Assembly: GCA_013203855.1 (NCBI GenBank)
Contig: JABMPG010000277.1
Coordinates: forward strand, 1 to 6,327
Direction of reading: 5' to 3'
Source of the DNA: a bacterium
GTDB taxonomy: Bacteria; Sumerlaeota; Sumerlaeia; UBA8349
Length of the DNA: 6,327 nt
Shown: positions 1-5,346 of the stretch, in pieces
Numbering within the stretch: the stretch's first letter is position 1
How the letters are laid out: each line of letters starts with the position of its first letter
Program-made: the position numbers and the translations under genes
The notes under the pieces: generated by a model
The model's input: the letters and a program-made list of their open reading frames with translations, nothing else
The model's database searches: none
Told to the model about the DNA's origin: nothing

Positions 1-328
1 CGTCCTTCTTGAACTTGCGCAGCTTCAGCCCGAAGGCCATGTTGCGGTAAACCGTCATGTGAGGGTACAGAGCGTAGTTCTGAAAAACCATGGCGATATC
101 GCGGTCTTTCGGCGCCACGTCATTGACCACCCGGCCGCCGATGGAGATCTCGCCATCCGTGATCTCTTCCAAGCCCGCAATCATCCGCAACAGTGTTGAT
201 TTCCCACAGCCAGACGGCCCGACCAGAACGAGAAATTCCTTGTCGTGGATATCGATACTCACATTCCGGGTGGCCTGCACACCCCCCGGATAAACTTTGG
301 ACACGCCCTGAATGCCGACTCCTGCCAT
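1..328 (-). CDS. Sugar-type ABC transporter ATP-binding protein (MalK/UgpC/MsmX family), N-terminal part
   Basis: Only the first 109 residues are in the window; the gene continues past the left edge. They begin with MAGVGIQGVSKVYPGGVQAT and contain a Walker A P-loop, GPSGCGKST (residues 37-45), and a Q-loop region VFQNYALYPHMTV with Gln83. The AxxNYALYPHMTV-type sequence is typical of the MalK/UgpC/MsmX subfamily, the cytoplasmic ATPases that energise import of oligosaccharides or glycerol-3-phosphate through a binding-protein-dependent permease. The signature LSGGQ, Walker B and the C-terminal TOBE/OB regulatory domain would lie outside the window. The ATG at 326-328 is chosen because a purine-rich GAGGGAGGG lies just upstream and the protein starts at the usual distance before the P-loop. 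It is 107 bp downstream of accD on the same strand; cotranscription is possible but no functional link is implied. These ATPases are often shared by several permeases, so the substrate cannot be named. Confidence 0.93.
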   Translation of the reverse strand, partial: MAGVGIQGVSKVYPGGVQATRNVSIDIHDKEFLVLVGPSGCGKSTLLRMIAGLEEITDGEISIGGRVVNDVAPKDRDIAMVFQNYALYPHMTVYRNMAFGLKLRKFKKD

Positions 329-435
329 GGATCCCTCCCTCGCTGATCTCGGATCAAAAAGCCCACCCCTCCCGGCTAGCCCACGCCAGGAAGATCGCAT
401 GCCCATTTCCGGGAGTCGCGCTTGGCTTGCCGGCC

Positions 436-1314
436 TCAGCCCTGTTCCGATACCACTTCCACCGGCGCCCGGTGGGTCAGCATGGCCAACACGCTTCCCA
501 GCGTGTCCCGCATCTTCTTGCGGGGCACGATCATATCGACAAATCCATGGTCCTGCACGAACTCCGAACGCTGAAAACCCTTCGGAAGCACTTGGCGGAT
601 CGTCTGCTCGATCACTCGGGGCCCCGCAAAACCGATCAGAGCCGAGGGTTCGGCGATGGTCAAATCGCCCAACGAGGCGAAGGAAGCCATAACGCCCGCC
701 GTAGTCGGGTCCGTCAGAACATTGATATAAGGCAACTTCGCATCCTTCAGGCACCCCACCAGCGCGCTTGTCTTCGCCATCTGCATCAGCGAGAGAATTC
801 CCTCCTGCATCCGCGCCCCGCCCGACGTGCAGAAGACGACCGTCGGAATGCGATGCTCGAGGCTGTATTCAAAAGCCCGGGTAATCTTCTCGCCCACCAC
901 CGAACCCATACTGGCCGCCACAAACGCGAAGTTCATGAAGGCCAGAGAAACCTCGACGCCCTTGATCTCGCCATGGCCAGTGACCACCGCGTCCTTCATC
1001 CCGGTTTGCCGCTGGTACTTCAGAATTCTCTCGGAATACGGTATGATGTCCACAAAATGCAGCGGATCAGCGGGCGCCAGATCGGCGTTCGTCTCTACAA
1101 AGGTCTTCGGATCGAGGGTCTGCTTCATCCGCTCCTGGACCGTCAACTTATCGTGGTGCTGGCACTTGGAACAAACCCGGAGGTTCTCGTGGTAGTCCCG
1201 GGTCAGGTGAATCACGCCACAGCGCGGACACTTGGCGCACAAGCCGTCCGGCACCCGGCTTTCAACCGACGGTGTCGGCAACATTCTGTACTGAGCTTTG
1301 CGAAACCACGCCAT
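436..1314 (-). CDS. accD: Acetyl-CoA carboxylase carboxyltransferase subunit beta (AccD)
   Basis: This 292-residue protein is close to the usual AccD length. With AccA it forms the cytoplasmic carboxyltransferase that moves the carboxyl group from biotinylated AccB to acetyl-CoA, making malonyl-CoA for fatty acid synthesis. The N-terminal zinc ribbon is intact, with Cys29, Cys32, Cys48 and Cys51 (CPRC...CSKC). The crotonase-like fold follows, with SGGARMQEG (about 164-172), the oxyanion-region motif DPTTAGVMASFASLGD (from residue 202) and GFAGPRVIEQT (228-238). The tail GFQRSEF...DMIVPRKKMRDTL is typical of the family. The ATG start gives the expected MAWFRK-like N-terminus; its ribosome site (AGCAGG) is weak. 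There is an additional Cys26 beside the zinc ribbon, and Ala206 where many homologues have Gly. No accA, folC or other acc gene is visible, so it appears to be the first gene of its own transcript, driven by the promoter at 1397-1425. Confidence 0.97.
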   Translation of the reverse strand: MAWFRKAQYRMLPTPSVESRVPDGLCAKCPRCGVIHLTRDYHENLRVCSKCQHHDKLTVQERMKQTLDPKTFVETNADLAPADPLHFVDIIPYSERILKYQRQTGMKDAVVTGHGEIKGVEVSLAFMNFAFVAASMGSVVGEKITRAFEYSLEHRIPTVVFCTSGGARMQEGILSLMQMAKTSALVGCLKDAKLPYINVLTDPTTAGVMASFASLGDLTIAEPSALIGFAGPRVIEQTIRQVLPKGFQRSEFVQDHGFVDMIVPRKKMRDTLGSVLAMLTHRAPVEVVSEQG

Positions 1315-1396
1315 AAGAACCTGCTCTTTTGCGGATCTTCCAGCCCCGAACCCTTGCGTAGTAAACCGCTATCAGGCTCCCATGACTGGACTTCGA

Positions 1397-1425
1397 GATA
1401 TACGCCAACGCCCCTTCAGTGTCAA
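1397..1425 (-). promoter_or_regulatory. Predicted sigma70-type promoter of accD
   Basis: Read on the minus strand, a perfect -35 TTGACA (1420-1425) is followed by exactly 17 bp and then TATATC (1397-1402), which matches the -10 consensus at its first four positions. Transcription would begin near 1390, giving a leader of about 75 nt before the accD ATG. There is no other gene between it and accD, and the orientation fits. The call rests on consensus matching alone. Confidence 0.62.
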
Positions 1426-1440
1426 CGGGAAACTGGGAGC

Positions 1441-1463
1441 AAGGCCGGCCCGGGTTGGGCCTT
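1441..1463. repeat. Short GC-rich inverted repeat upstream of accD promoter
   Basis: AAGGCC (1441-1446) is repeated inverted as GGCCTT (1458-1463), with an 11 bp centre. An alternative overlapping hairpin pairs GGCCC (1447-1451) with GGGCC (1457-1461). It lies 15 bp upstream of the accD -35 box, a position open to an operator or activator site, but GC-rich DNA yields such repeats by chance and there is no second copy in the window. Confidence 0.25.
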
Positions 1464-1556
1464 TGAACACCGGACCTCGCTCGTCGTTCCTCCCATTTTA
1501 CGTCTTGCGTTCCATCCCCCCACTGACGGATGAAAACCCCTTCCCTCTGAATTAGC

Positions 1557-1585
1557 TTGAACGGATCGGCGCGGATGAGTACTTT
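1557..1585 (+). promoter_or_regulatory. Weak candidate promoter for the histidine kinase gene
   Basis: TTGAAC (1557-1562), a 17 bp spacer and TACTTT (1580-1585) lie in the right orientation, with a transcription start expected near 1592 and about 50 nt of leader before the ATG at 1644. The match is only 4/6 and 3/6, so this is a suggestion. If it is real, the upstream TTG 1557 and ATG 1575 starts could not be used from this transcript. Confidence 0.2.
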
Positions 1586-1632
1586 TGGAGTGAAGAAGAA
1601 AATCAAAATTGTGCGGCGGTTCGCTGTATATT

Positions 1633-1636
1633 GGAG
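1633..1636 (+). promoter_or_regulatory. Ribosome binding site deciding the kinase start
   Basis: GGAG is placed 7 nt before the ATG at 1644. The alternative in-frame starts (TTG 1557, ATG 1575, ATG 1707) have no comparable site, so this motif supports the 1644 start. Confidence 0.55.
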
Positions 1637-1643
1637 ATCTGCG

Positions 1644-2651
1644 ATGCGTTCTTCCAGAACTGGTCTTTCGGCTTCCGCTTCGCCGGTCTCATCCGTGCCT
1701 CACCCGATGAAGACAGCCGGAATCGCGGCGGTCTGTTTTCTCTGTGTGAGCGTCAGCTATATCTGGCTTTCCACTTGGCTGGGCGAGTATATGGACCTCC
1801 CCGGTAGCGACTGGCGGCACATCGAGCTGGTCAAGGGAATTGTCTTCTGCCTGATCACGTCGGTGATTCTTTTTGTCCTGATCGCGGTTCTGCTGGGCCG
1901 GATCGTGGCGCGGGACCGCGCGCTGGTAACCCAACGCGAGGCGATTCTGGCTTCGGAGCGACGGGCCGCGGCGGGGCTGTTCGCATTGTCGGTGGCCCAT
2001 GACATCAACAATGTGCTCCAAGTATTCGAGTGCCTGGTCGAGGAGATCGAGCGCCCGGGCAAGACTGGGGGCGACCCGGGAGAATACATGCGGATGATGC
2101 GGGATTCCGTCGCCAATCTGCGCGGTCTGTCGCGGCGGCTTCAGACCGCGCAGGGCCACAAGGCAGAGGACGGCCTGAGCCGGCTGGACCTGATGGACCT
2201 GGCCCAGGAGATAACCGCGCTCGCCGCAACCCACGAGAAAGCCAGGAAGTGCCATCTGGACATCACGGGCCCCGACACTTTGCCGACCATGGGACACGGC
2301 GGATTTCTGCGACAGATGCTCCTGAACCTGCTGCTGAACGCGGCGGATGCGGCCGGGCAAGGGGGGGAAATACTGGTGCGGGTCGGCGCGGAGAACGACG
2401 AGGCCTTTCTGGAAGTCCACGACGACGGTCCCGGAGTGCCTCCCGACCAGGTCGAGAAAATCTTCGAGCCCTTCCACACGACCAAGGAGAACGGCAGTGG
2501 CTTGGGCCTGCTGGCTGTGAGGGCCTGCGCGGAACTGCATCAGGGTTACGTGACCGTGAGTCGTTCCCAAAGGCTGGACGGCGCCTGCTTCACCGTGCAT
2601 CTGCCTCGAGAACCCATAGCAACTTCCGCCGACAAGGCTTGGCTGCGGTAG
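1644..2651 (+). CDS. Two-transmembrane sensor histidine kinase, HDxNN type, orphan
   Basis: The 335-residue protein is a membrane sensor kinase that would autophosphorylate on histidine and pass phosphate to a response regulator. Two hydrophobic helices are visible, about residues 25-46 and 65-86, joined by only about 18 residues (GEYMDLPGSDWRHIELVK), so there is practically no extracytoplasmic sensor. A short cytoplasmic linker leads to the H-box, with His119 in SVAHDINNVLQ (codon 1998-2000). The catalytic domain has an N-box (LLNLLLNAADA, Asn228/Asn232), G1 box DDGPGV (260-265), F-box FEPF (274-277) and G2 box GSGLGL (284-289), so it looks fully active. There is no HAMP, PAS or receiver domain. 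HDxNN kinases often work in phosphorelays, but no regulator gene is in the window. The ATG at 1644 is preferred for its GGAG site; starting at 1557 (TTG) or 1575 would add 29 or 23 residues, including a basic KKKIKIVRR patch. The signal and target are unknown. Confidence 0.9.
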   Translation: MRSSRTGLSASASPVSSVPHPMKTAGIAAVCFLCVSVSYIWLSTWLGEYMDLPGSDWRHIELVKGIVFCLITSVILFVLIAVLLGRIVARDRALVTQREAILASERRAAAGLFALSVAHDINNVLQVFECLVEEIERPGKTGGDPGEYMRMMRDSVANLRGLSRRLQTAQGHKAEDGLSRLDLMDLAQEITALAATHEKARKCHLDITGPDTLPTMGHGGFLRQMLLNLLLNAADAAGQGGEILVRVGAENDEAFLEVHDDGPGVPPDQVEKIFEPFHTTKENGSGLGLLAVRACAELHQGYVTVSRSQRLDGACFTVHLPREPIATSADKAWLR

Positions 2652-2654
2652 CCC

Positions 2655-4052
2655 TCAGCGACGGACGATTTCGAAGTGATGGGGCCGGGGCTGGGCTTTC
2701 GCATACATCTCCCGCCAGGCCGAACCGGCTTCCTCCAATATCTCCGCTTCTTTTGGTTTGACCTCGATGTACTGTTCGGTCTGCTTGCGCACCGAGGGAT
2801 ACCAAGGCTGGCCTTCCATCGAATTCATCCGCTTGACGAGAGCATTTTTCATCTGTTCGAAATCAGAGAAGTCCACTTCGGGCCGGTCTCGGAGAACATG
2901 CCGGGCATAGGCAAGGGTGCGGATGGGCCCGCTGGTGACGGCGTGCCGACGCGTGTCGGCGTCGAGAACATCCAGCGCCTGGCGATACATGGGTGTGCGG
3001 GGATTGTCGGCGAGGTCGATCCCTTCGCCGAGGTCTGCACCCGACGCTTCGGCCACTCCCTCGTCGTCGATCCGGATCTCGTATTGTCCCGGATCGAGGC
3101 CCCGAACCACCAGCGTCTCCCGGTTGAGATCATCCTGGAAGGGAACGAGATCGAGAGCGGGCCGCGCGGTCTCGGGGACAATGAAGGGCAGGGCCTCTTC
3201 CAAACTGTCGAAGGTCAGGCCCCCCTCGATTCTCTGAAGGTTGGAAATCGCAACACCTTCCCCTTCGAAGACACGCCCTTCGCCAGCGTCGAGAATCGTC
3301 CGCGAAACGAAGCGCGGAACCTCCTGAGCCTTGAGGAAACGCCAGGCCATGACGAGATGGCCGGGATCGCCGGGGTGGACGCGGTCGGGCCCGATGATCG
3401 TGAAGGCCGGGTCGTCCTTCTGATGCTTCTCGTTCAGGATGCTCATGAAGTCGTGGAAATCGACAACTGCGGCGTCGTACTCGACGGCCAGGCGGCGGGC
3501 GACGGCCGTGCAGGAGGCGAGAGCGTCGTTGATGCCGATCTCGGGGGTCGTTTCGAGCCGGGCGGTCTGATCGTAGATCGAGGGCGTGATGAAGACGATT
3601 CCGGACTTCGCCTGGCGCAGATCGTCGGCGATGCGTCGCATGTTTTTCTCGTAGGCTTCCAGCCGGTGGCGGCGCTGCGAGTCCCAGGGCTCTCCGGTTT
3701 TTCCCGGGCCGTAGAGGCCCCGCCCGACGTCGTTCATGCCGAACATGATGGCCGTGACGGTGGGCTTGTGCACCAAGACGTCCCACGCGAGTCGGGAAGA
3801 TCCCCCTTCGGCGGTGTCGCCGGAAATGCCACAGTTGACAACGCGGACGGGCCGGCGCGGGAATCGGGTGGCGTAGAAGAGTTGGATGTAGGAGTGATAT
3901 CGACGGGAATGGGTGATGCTGTCGCCGAGGAAGCAGACGACGTCGTCTTCCTGAAAGGGGCGGGGCCTGTCTTGAGCGGGTGAAGTCATGGTGGTCACCA
4001 GGAGAAAAGATGAGATGATGAAGCAGGCAAAAATGAGGTTTTGGGGTTTCAT
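2655..4052 (-). CDS. Secreted SGNH/GDSL-family hydrolase with a long C-terminal extension
   Basis: This 465-residue protein is a probable exported esterase or acetylesterase. A signal peptide is evident: MKPQ, a hydrophobic stretch from about 6 to 22, and a likely signal peptidase I site near SPA-QD (about 26). All four SGNH blocks are present: nucleophile Ser45 in FLGDSITHS, Gly75 in NCGISGDTAEGG, Asn107 in MFGMNDVG, and the acid/base pair Asp223/His226 in DRVHPGDPGH, so the catalytic domain ends near residue 245. Family members hydrolyse esters of lipids or carbohydrates, commonly O-acetyl groups on polysaccharides; the substrate cannot be read here. The remaining ~215 residues are not a domain I recognise: a part with probable beta structure (about 250-330, ending in LDPGQYEIRIDDE), then a charged, helix-like part. 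The start has a good ribosome site (AAGGA, spaced 8 nt). It converges with the kinase gene, 3 bp between stops, and is divergent from manA. Confidence 0.9.
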   Translation of the reverse strand: MKPQNLIFACFIISSFLLVTTMTSPAQDRPRPFQEDDVVCFLGDSITHSRRYHSYIQLFYATRFPRRPVRVVNCGISGDTAEGGSSRLAWDVLVHKPTVTAIMFGMNDVGRGLYGPGKTGEPWDSQRRHRLEAYEKNMRRIADDLRQAKSGIVFITPSIYDQTARLETTPEIGINDALASCTAVARRLAVEYDAAVVDFHDFMSILNEKHQKDDPAFTIIGPDRVHPGDPGHLVMAWRFLKAQEVPRFVSRTILDAGEGRVFEGEGVAISNLQRIEGGLTFDSLEEALPFIVPETARPALDLVPFQDDLNRETLVVRGLDPGQYEIRIDDEGVAEASGADLGEGIDLADNPRTPMYRQALDVLDADTRRHAVTSGPIRTLAYARHVLRDRPEVDFSDFEQMKNALVKRMNSMEGQPWYPSVRKQTEQYIEVKPKEAEILEEAGSAWREMYAKAQPRPHHFEIVRR

Positions 4053-4065
4053 CTGAGGTTCCTTG

Positions 4066-4076
4066 CCGGAATCCGG
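4066..4076. repeat. 11 bp palindrome in the hydrolase leader
   Basis: CCGGA-A-TCCGG is a perfect 5 bp inverted repeat about a single base. It sits between the candidate hydrolase -10 box and the ribosome site, where a repressor could block transcription. No second copy was noticed, and it may be chance. Confidence 0.25.
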
Positions 4077-4091
4077 GGATCAAACAGGATG

Positions 4092-4120
4092 AGTTTTTCG
4101 CATTTCGGGATGAGTGTCAA
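4092..4120 (-). promoter_or_regulatory. Candidate promoter of the SGNH hydrolase gene
   Basis: On the minus strand a perfect -35 TTGACA (4115-4120) is followed by 17 bp and AAAACT (4092-4097), a poor 3/6 match to the -10 consensus. Transcription would start near 4085, leaving about 33 nt of leader. The bases after the -35 box (TTGACACT) are the same as at the accD promoter. The weak -10 suggests a need for an activator or another sigma factor, if the site is used. Confidence 0.4.
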
Positions 4121-4162
4121 TGGCACAGAGAGGATTTTGAGAGAGGAAAGGGGCGCATTCGA

Positions 4163-4190
4163 TTGGAAAACACGTGGCCTATGGTATAGT
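4163..4190 (+). promoter_or_regulatory. Predicted promoter of manA, extended -10 type
   Basis: TTGGAA (4163-4168), a 16 bp spacer and TATAGT (4185-4190) are in the correct orientation. The -10 is preceded by TGG, which makes an extended -10 (TGnTATAGT) and compensates for the imperfect -35. Transcription would begin near 4197, about 40 nt before the manA ATG at 4236. This placement also argues against the longer open frame starting at 4041. Confidence 0.6.
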
Positions 4191-4235
4191 CGGCTTCTAT
4201 TTGGTGAAACGCGCGAATGGGAAGAGAGATCTGAA

Positions 4236-5258
4236 ATGCCAGAGAACACGACATATCCGCTTCTGTGCGAGCCGGTCCTGAAGGCGAAGGTGTGGGGAGG
4301 GCGGCGACTGGAGGAGTTGCTGGGGCTGGATCTTCCGGAGGGACGTAAGATTGGCGAAGCCTGGGTAGTGGCCGATCTACACCAGGGAAGCTCGACCGTG
4401 GCGAACGGGCCGCGAGCCGGGGAGACTCTTTCGGCGGTGACGGCGGACTGGGGCGAGGATCTGATCGGACCGGCCTGGCGGGGGAAGCCGACGGGCGGAC
4501 GATTTCCCCTCTTGATCAAGTTTCTGGACGCGCAGGATAACCTCAGCGTCCAGGTCCATCCCGACGAAGCGGCATGCCGCGATCTCTTTCCCAACGATTT
4601 CAGCAAGGACGAGAGCTGGGTCATCCTGAACGTGGAGGAGGGGGGCACGATTCTGCACGGTTTCGTTCCCGGAACCACACGGGCCGATTTCGACCGGCTT
4701 CTGGCCGAGGATGCCGTGGTCGACTGCATGCGGTCGGTCCGGGTTCGGCCCGGGGAGTTCTATCGGGTGGAGCCAGGCATGGTTCACGCCCTCTGCAAGG
4801 GGGTGGCGATCCTGGAGATCCAGGAGCCTTCCGATTCGACGTTCCGGATCTATGATTATAACCGTCCGGGAGACGATGGGAGGCCGCGGGCTCTGCATGT
4901 CAACGCGGCGCGGCAAGTGTTGCGATTTGAAGCGGCCGGATCGACGCCGGGGGCCCGTCGTCCCGTGGCGGCCTCTTGGGGAACGCATGAAGTGCTTGTG
5001 GATGTTCCAGCCTACCGGATCGAGCGGCTGGATCTGCGGGGCGAGTTTTCGTGGTCGGTGGATCCGCGCTCAGCCCAGGTTCTGATCGTTCTGGAAGGTG
5101 GCGCGTCGGCCCGGGCGGGGGGAGAGGAAATCATTCTGAAAAGGGGTTCGACGCTGATTCTACCCGCTACGGTTGGCGAGGTGGAAGTGCGAGCGGCGGA
5201 CGGCCCGCTCCGCCTTGTTCTCGCAGGGGCGGGCGGGGTGGCGATGGCGGGGACGTGA
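4236..5258 (+). CDS. manA: Mannose-6-phosphate isomerase, class I (phosphomannose isomerase)
   Basis: The 340-residue cytoplasmic zinc enzyme interconverts mannose 6-phosphate and fructose 6-phosphate, feeding mannose into glycolysis or supplying GDP-mannose synthesis. The N-terminus has the family pattern (PVLKAKVWGGRRL, then IGEAWVVAD). The four expected zinc ligands are present: Gln106 and His108 in LSVQVHPDE, Glu126 in KDESWVIL, and His184 in VEPGMVHAL. The signature EIQEPSDSTFRIYDYNR (194-210) carries the conserved active-site arginine. A C-terminal cupin-like beta region follows (about 260-335, LIVLEGGASARAGGEEI). Length fits the short Bacillus-type class I enzymes. The frame is open back to 4041, but the ATG at 4236 is preferred: it gives the usual N-terminus, follows a purine-rich GGGAAGAGAGA and lies downstream of the predicted promoter, while the upstream 65 codons look like intergenic DNA. 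It appears monocistronic: divergent from the hydrolase and convergent with the next gene. Confidence 0.95.
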   Translation: MPENTTYPLLCEPVLKAKVWGGRRLEELLGLDLPEGRKIGEAWVVADLHQGSSTVANGPRAGETLSAVTADWGEDLIGPAWRGKPTGGRFPLLIKFLDAQDNLSVQVHPDEAACRDLFPNDFSKDESWVILNVEEGGTILHGFVPGTTRADFDRLLAEDAVVDCMRSVRVRPGEFYRVEPGMVHALCKGVAILEIQEPSDSTFRIYDYNRPGDDGRPRALHVNAARQVLRFEAAGSTPGARRPVAASWGTHEVLVDVPAYRIERLDLRGEFSWSVDPRSAQVLIVLEGGASARAGGEEIILKRGSTLILPATVGEVEVRAADGPLRLVLAGAGGVAMAGT

Positions 5259-5287
5259 GCCCTCTGAGATGCCTAGGCGTGGTAAAC

Positions 5288-5301
5288 CGGCGAGGGCGCC
5301 G
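5288..5301. terminator. Possible weak hairpin between convergent genes
   Basis: CGGCG (5288-5292) pairs with CGCCG (5297-5301) around an AGGG loop in the 88 bp between the manA and URO-D-like stop codons. The stem is GC-rich and well placed to serve both convergent transcripts, but no T-run follows on either strand, so it is not a standard intrinsic terminator. Confidence 0.22.
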
Positions 5302-5346
5302 ACCCCACACTTCCGGTCCCAGATTTCGGATTTCACGTCCTGAAAC

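Larger units (their letters stand above)
1315..1643. other. Intergenic region between divergent accD and histidine kinase genes
   Basis: These 329 bp separate two divergent genes. The accD half holds the predicted accD promoter and its leader; the leader shows no riboswitch or attenuator that I recognise. In the middle is a short GC-rich inverted repeat (1441-1463). The kinase-proximal 60 bp (about 1580-1640) are noticeably richer in A and T than the flanking coding DNA, as expected for upstream regulatory DNA. Open frames do cross this region, including in-frame extension of the kinase back to a TTG at 1557 and an ATG at 1575, but they lack good ribosome sites or recognisable protein sequence. 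Confidence 0.6.

Noticed and set aside
356..415. Inverted repeat (369-375 with 409-415) followed by a T-run on the minus strand, between accD and the ABC ATPase gene
   Set aside because: The 7 bp arms are 33 bp apart and the T-run is separated from the stem, so it does not make a convincing intrinsic terminator; the two genes may be cotranscribed or not.
193..1533. 446-codon plus-strand open frame antisense to accD
   Set aside because: It lies over the well-supported accD and its upstream region, its translation is rich in His, Arg, Pro and Leu with no recognisable motif, and it has no ribosome site. It is a GC-bias shadow.
1262..1606. 114-codon minus-strand frame overlapping the accD start and its promoter
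   Set aside because: It spans the predicted accD promoter and the first 53 bp of accD, lacks a recognisable product and would conflict with the strong AccD call.
1609..1632. TTGTGC and TATATT as a kinase promoter
   Set aside because: The spacer is only 12 bp, and the start site would fall at or after the ribosome site of the ATG at 1644.
1689..2600. 303-codon minus-strand open frame antisense to the kinase
   Set aside because: The kinase has all its diagnostic boxes; the antisense product is Gln/Arg/His-rich without any motif.
2676..3983. 435-codon plus-strand open frame antisense to the SGNH hydrolase
   Set aside because: The opposite strand encodes a protein with a signal peptide and all SGNH blocks; this frame has no domain and is explained by codon bias.
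4041..4235. N-terminal 65-codon extension of manA
   Set aside because: It overlaps the hydrolase start and both candidate promoters, and would place unrelated sequence before the normal ManA N-terminus.
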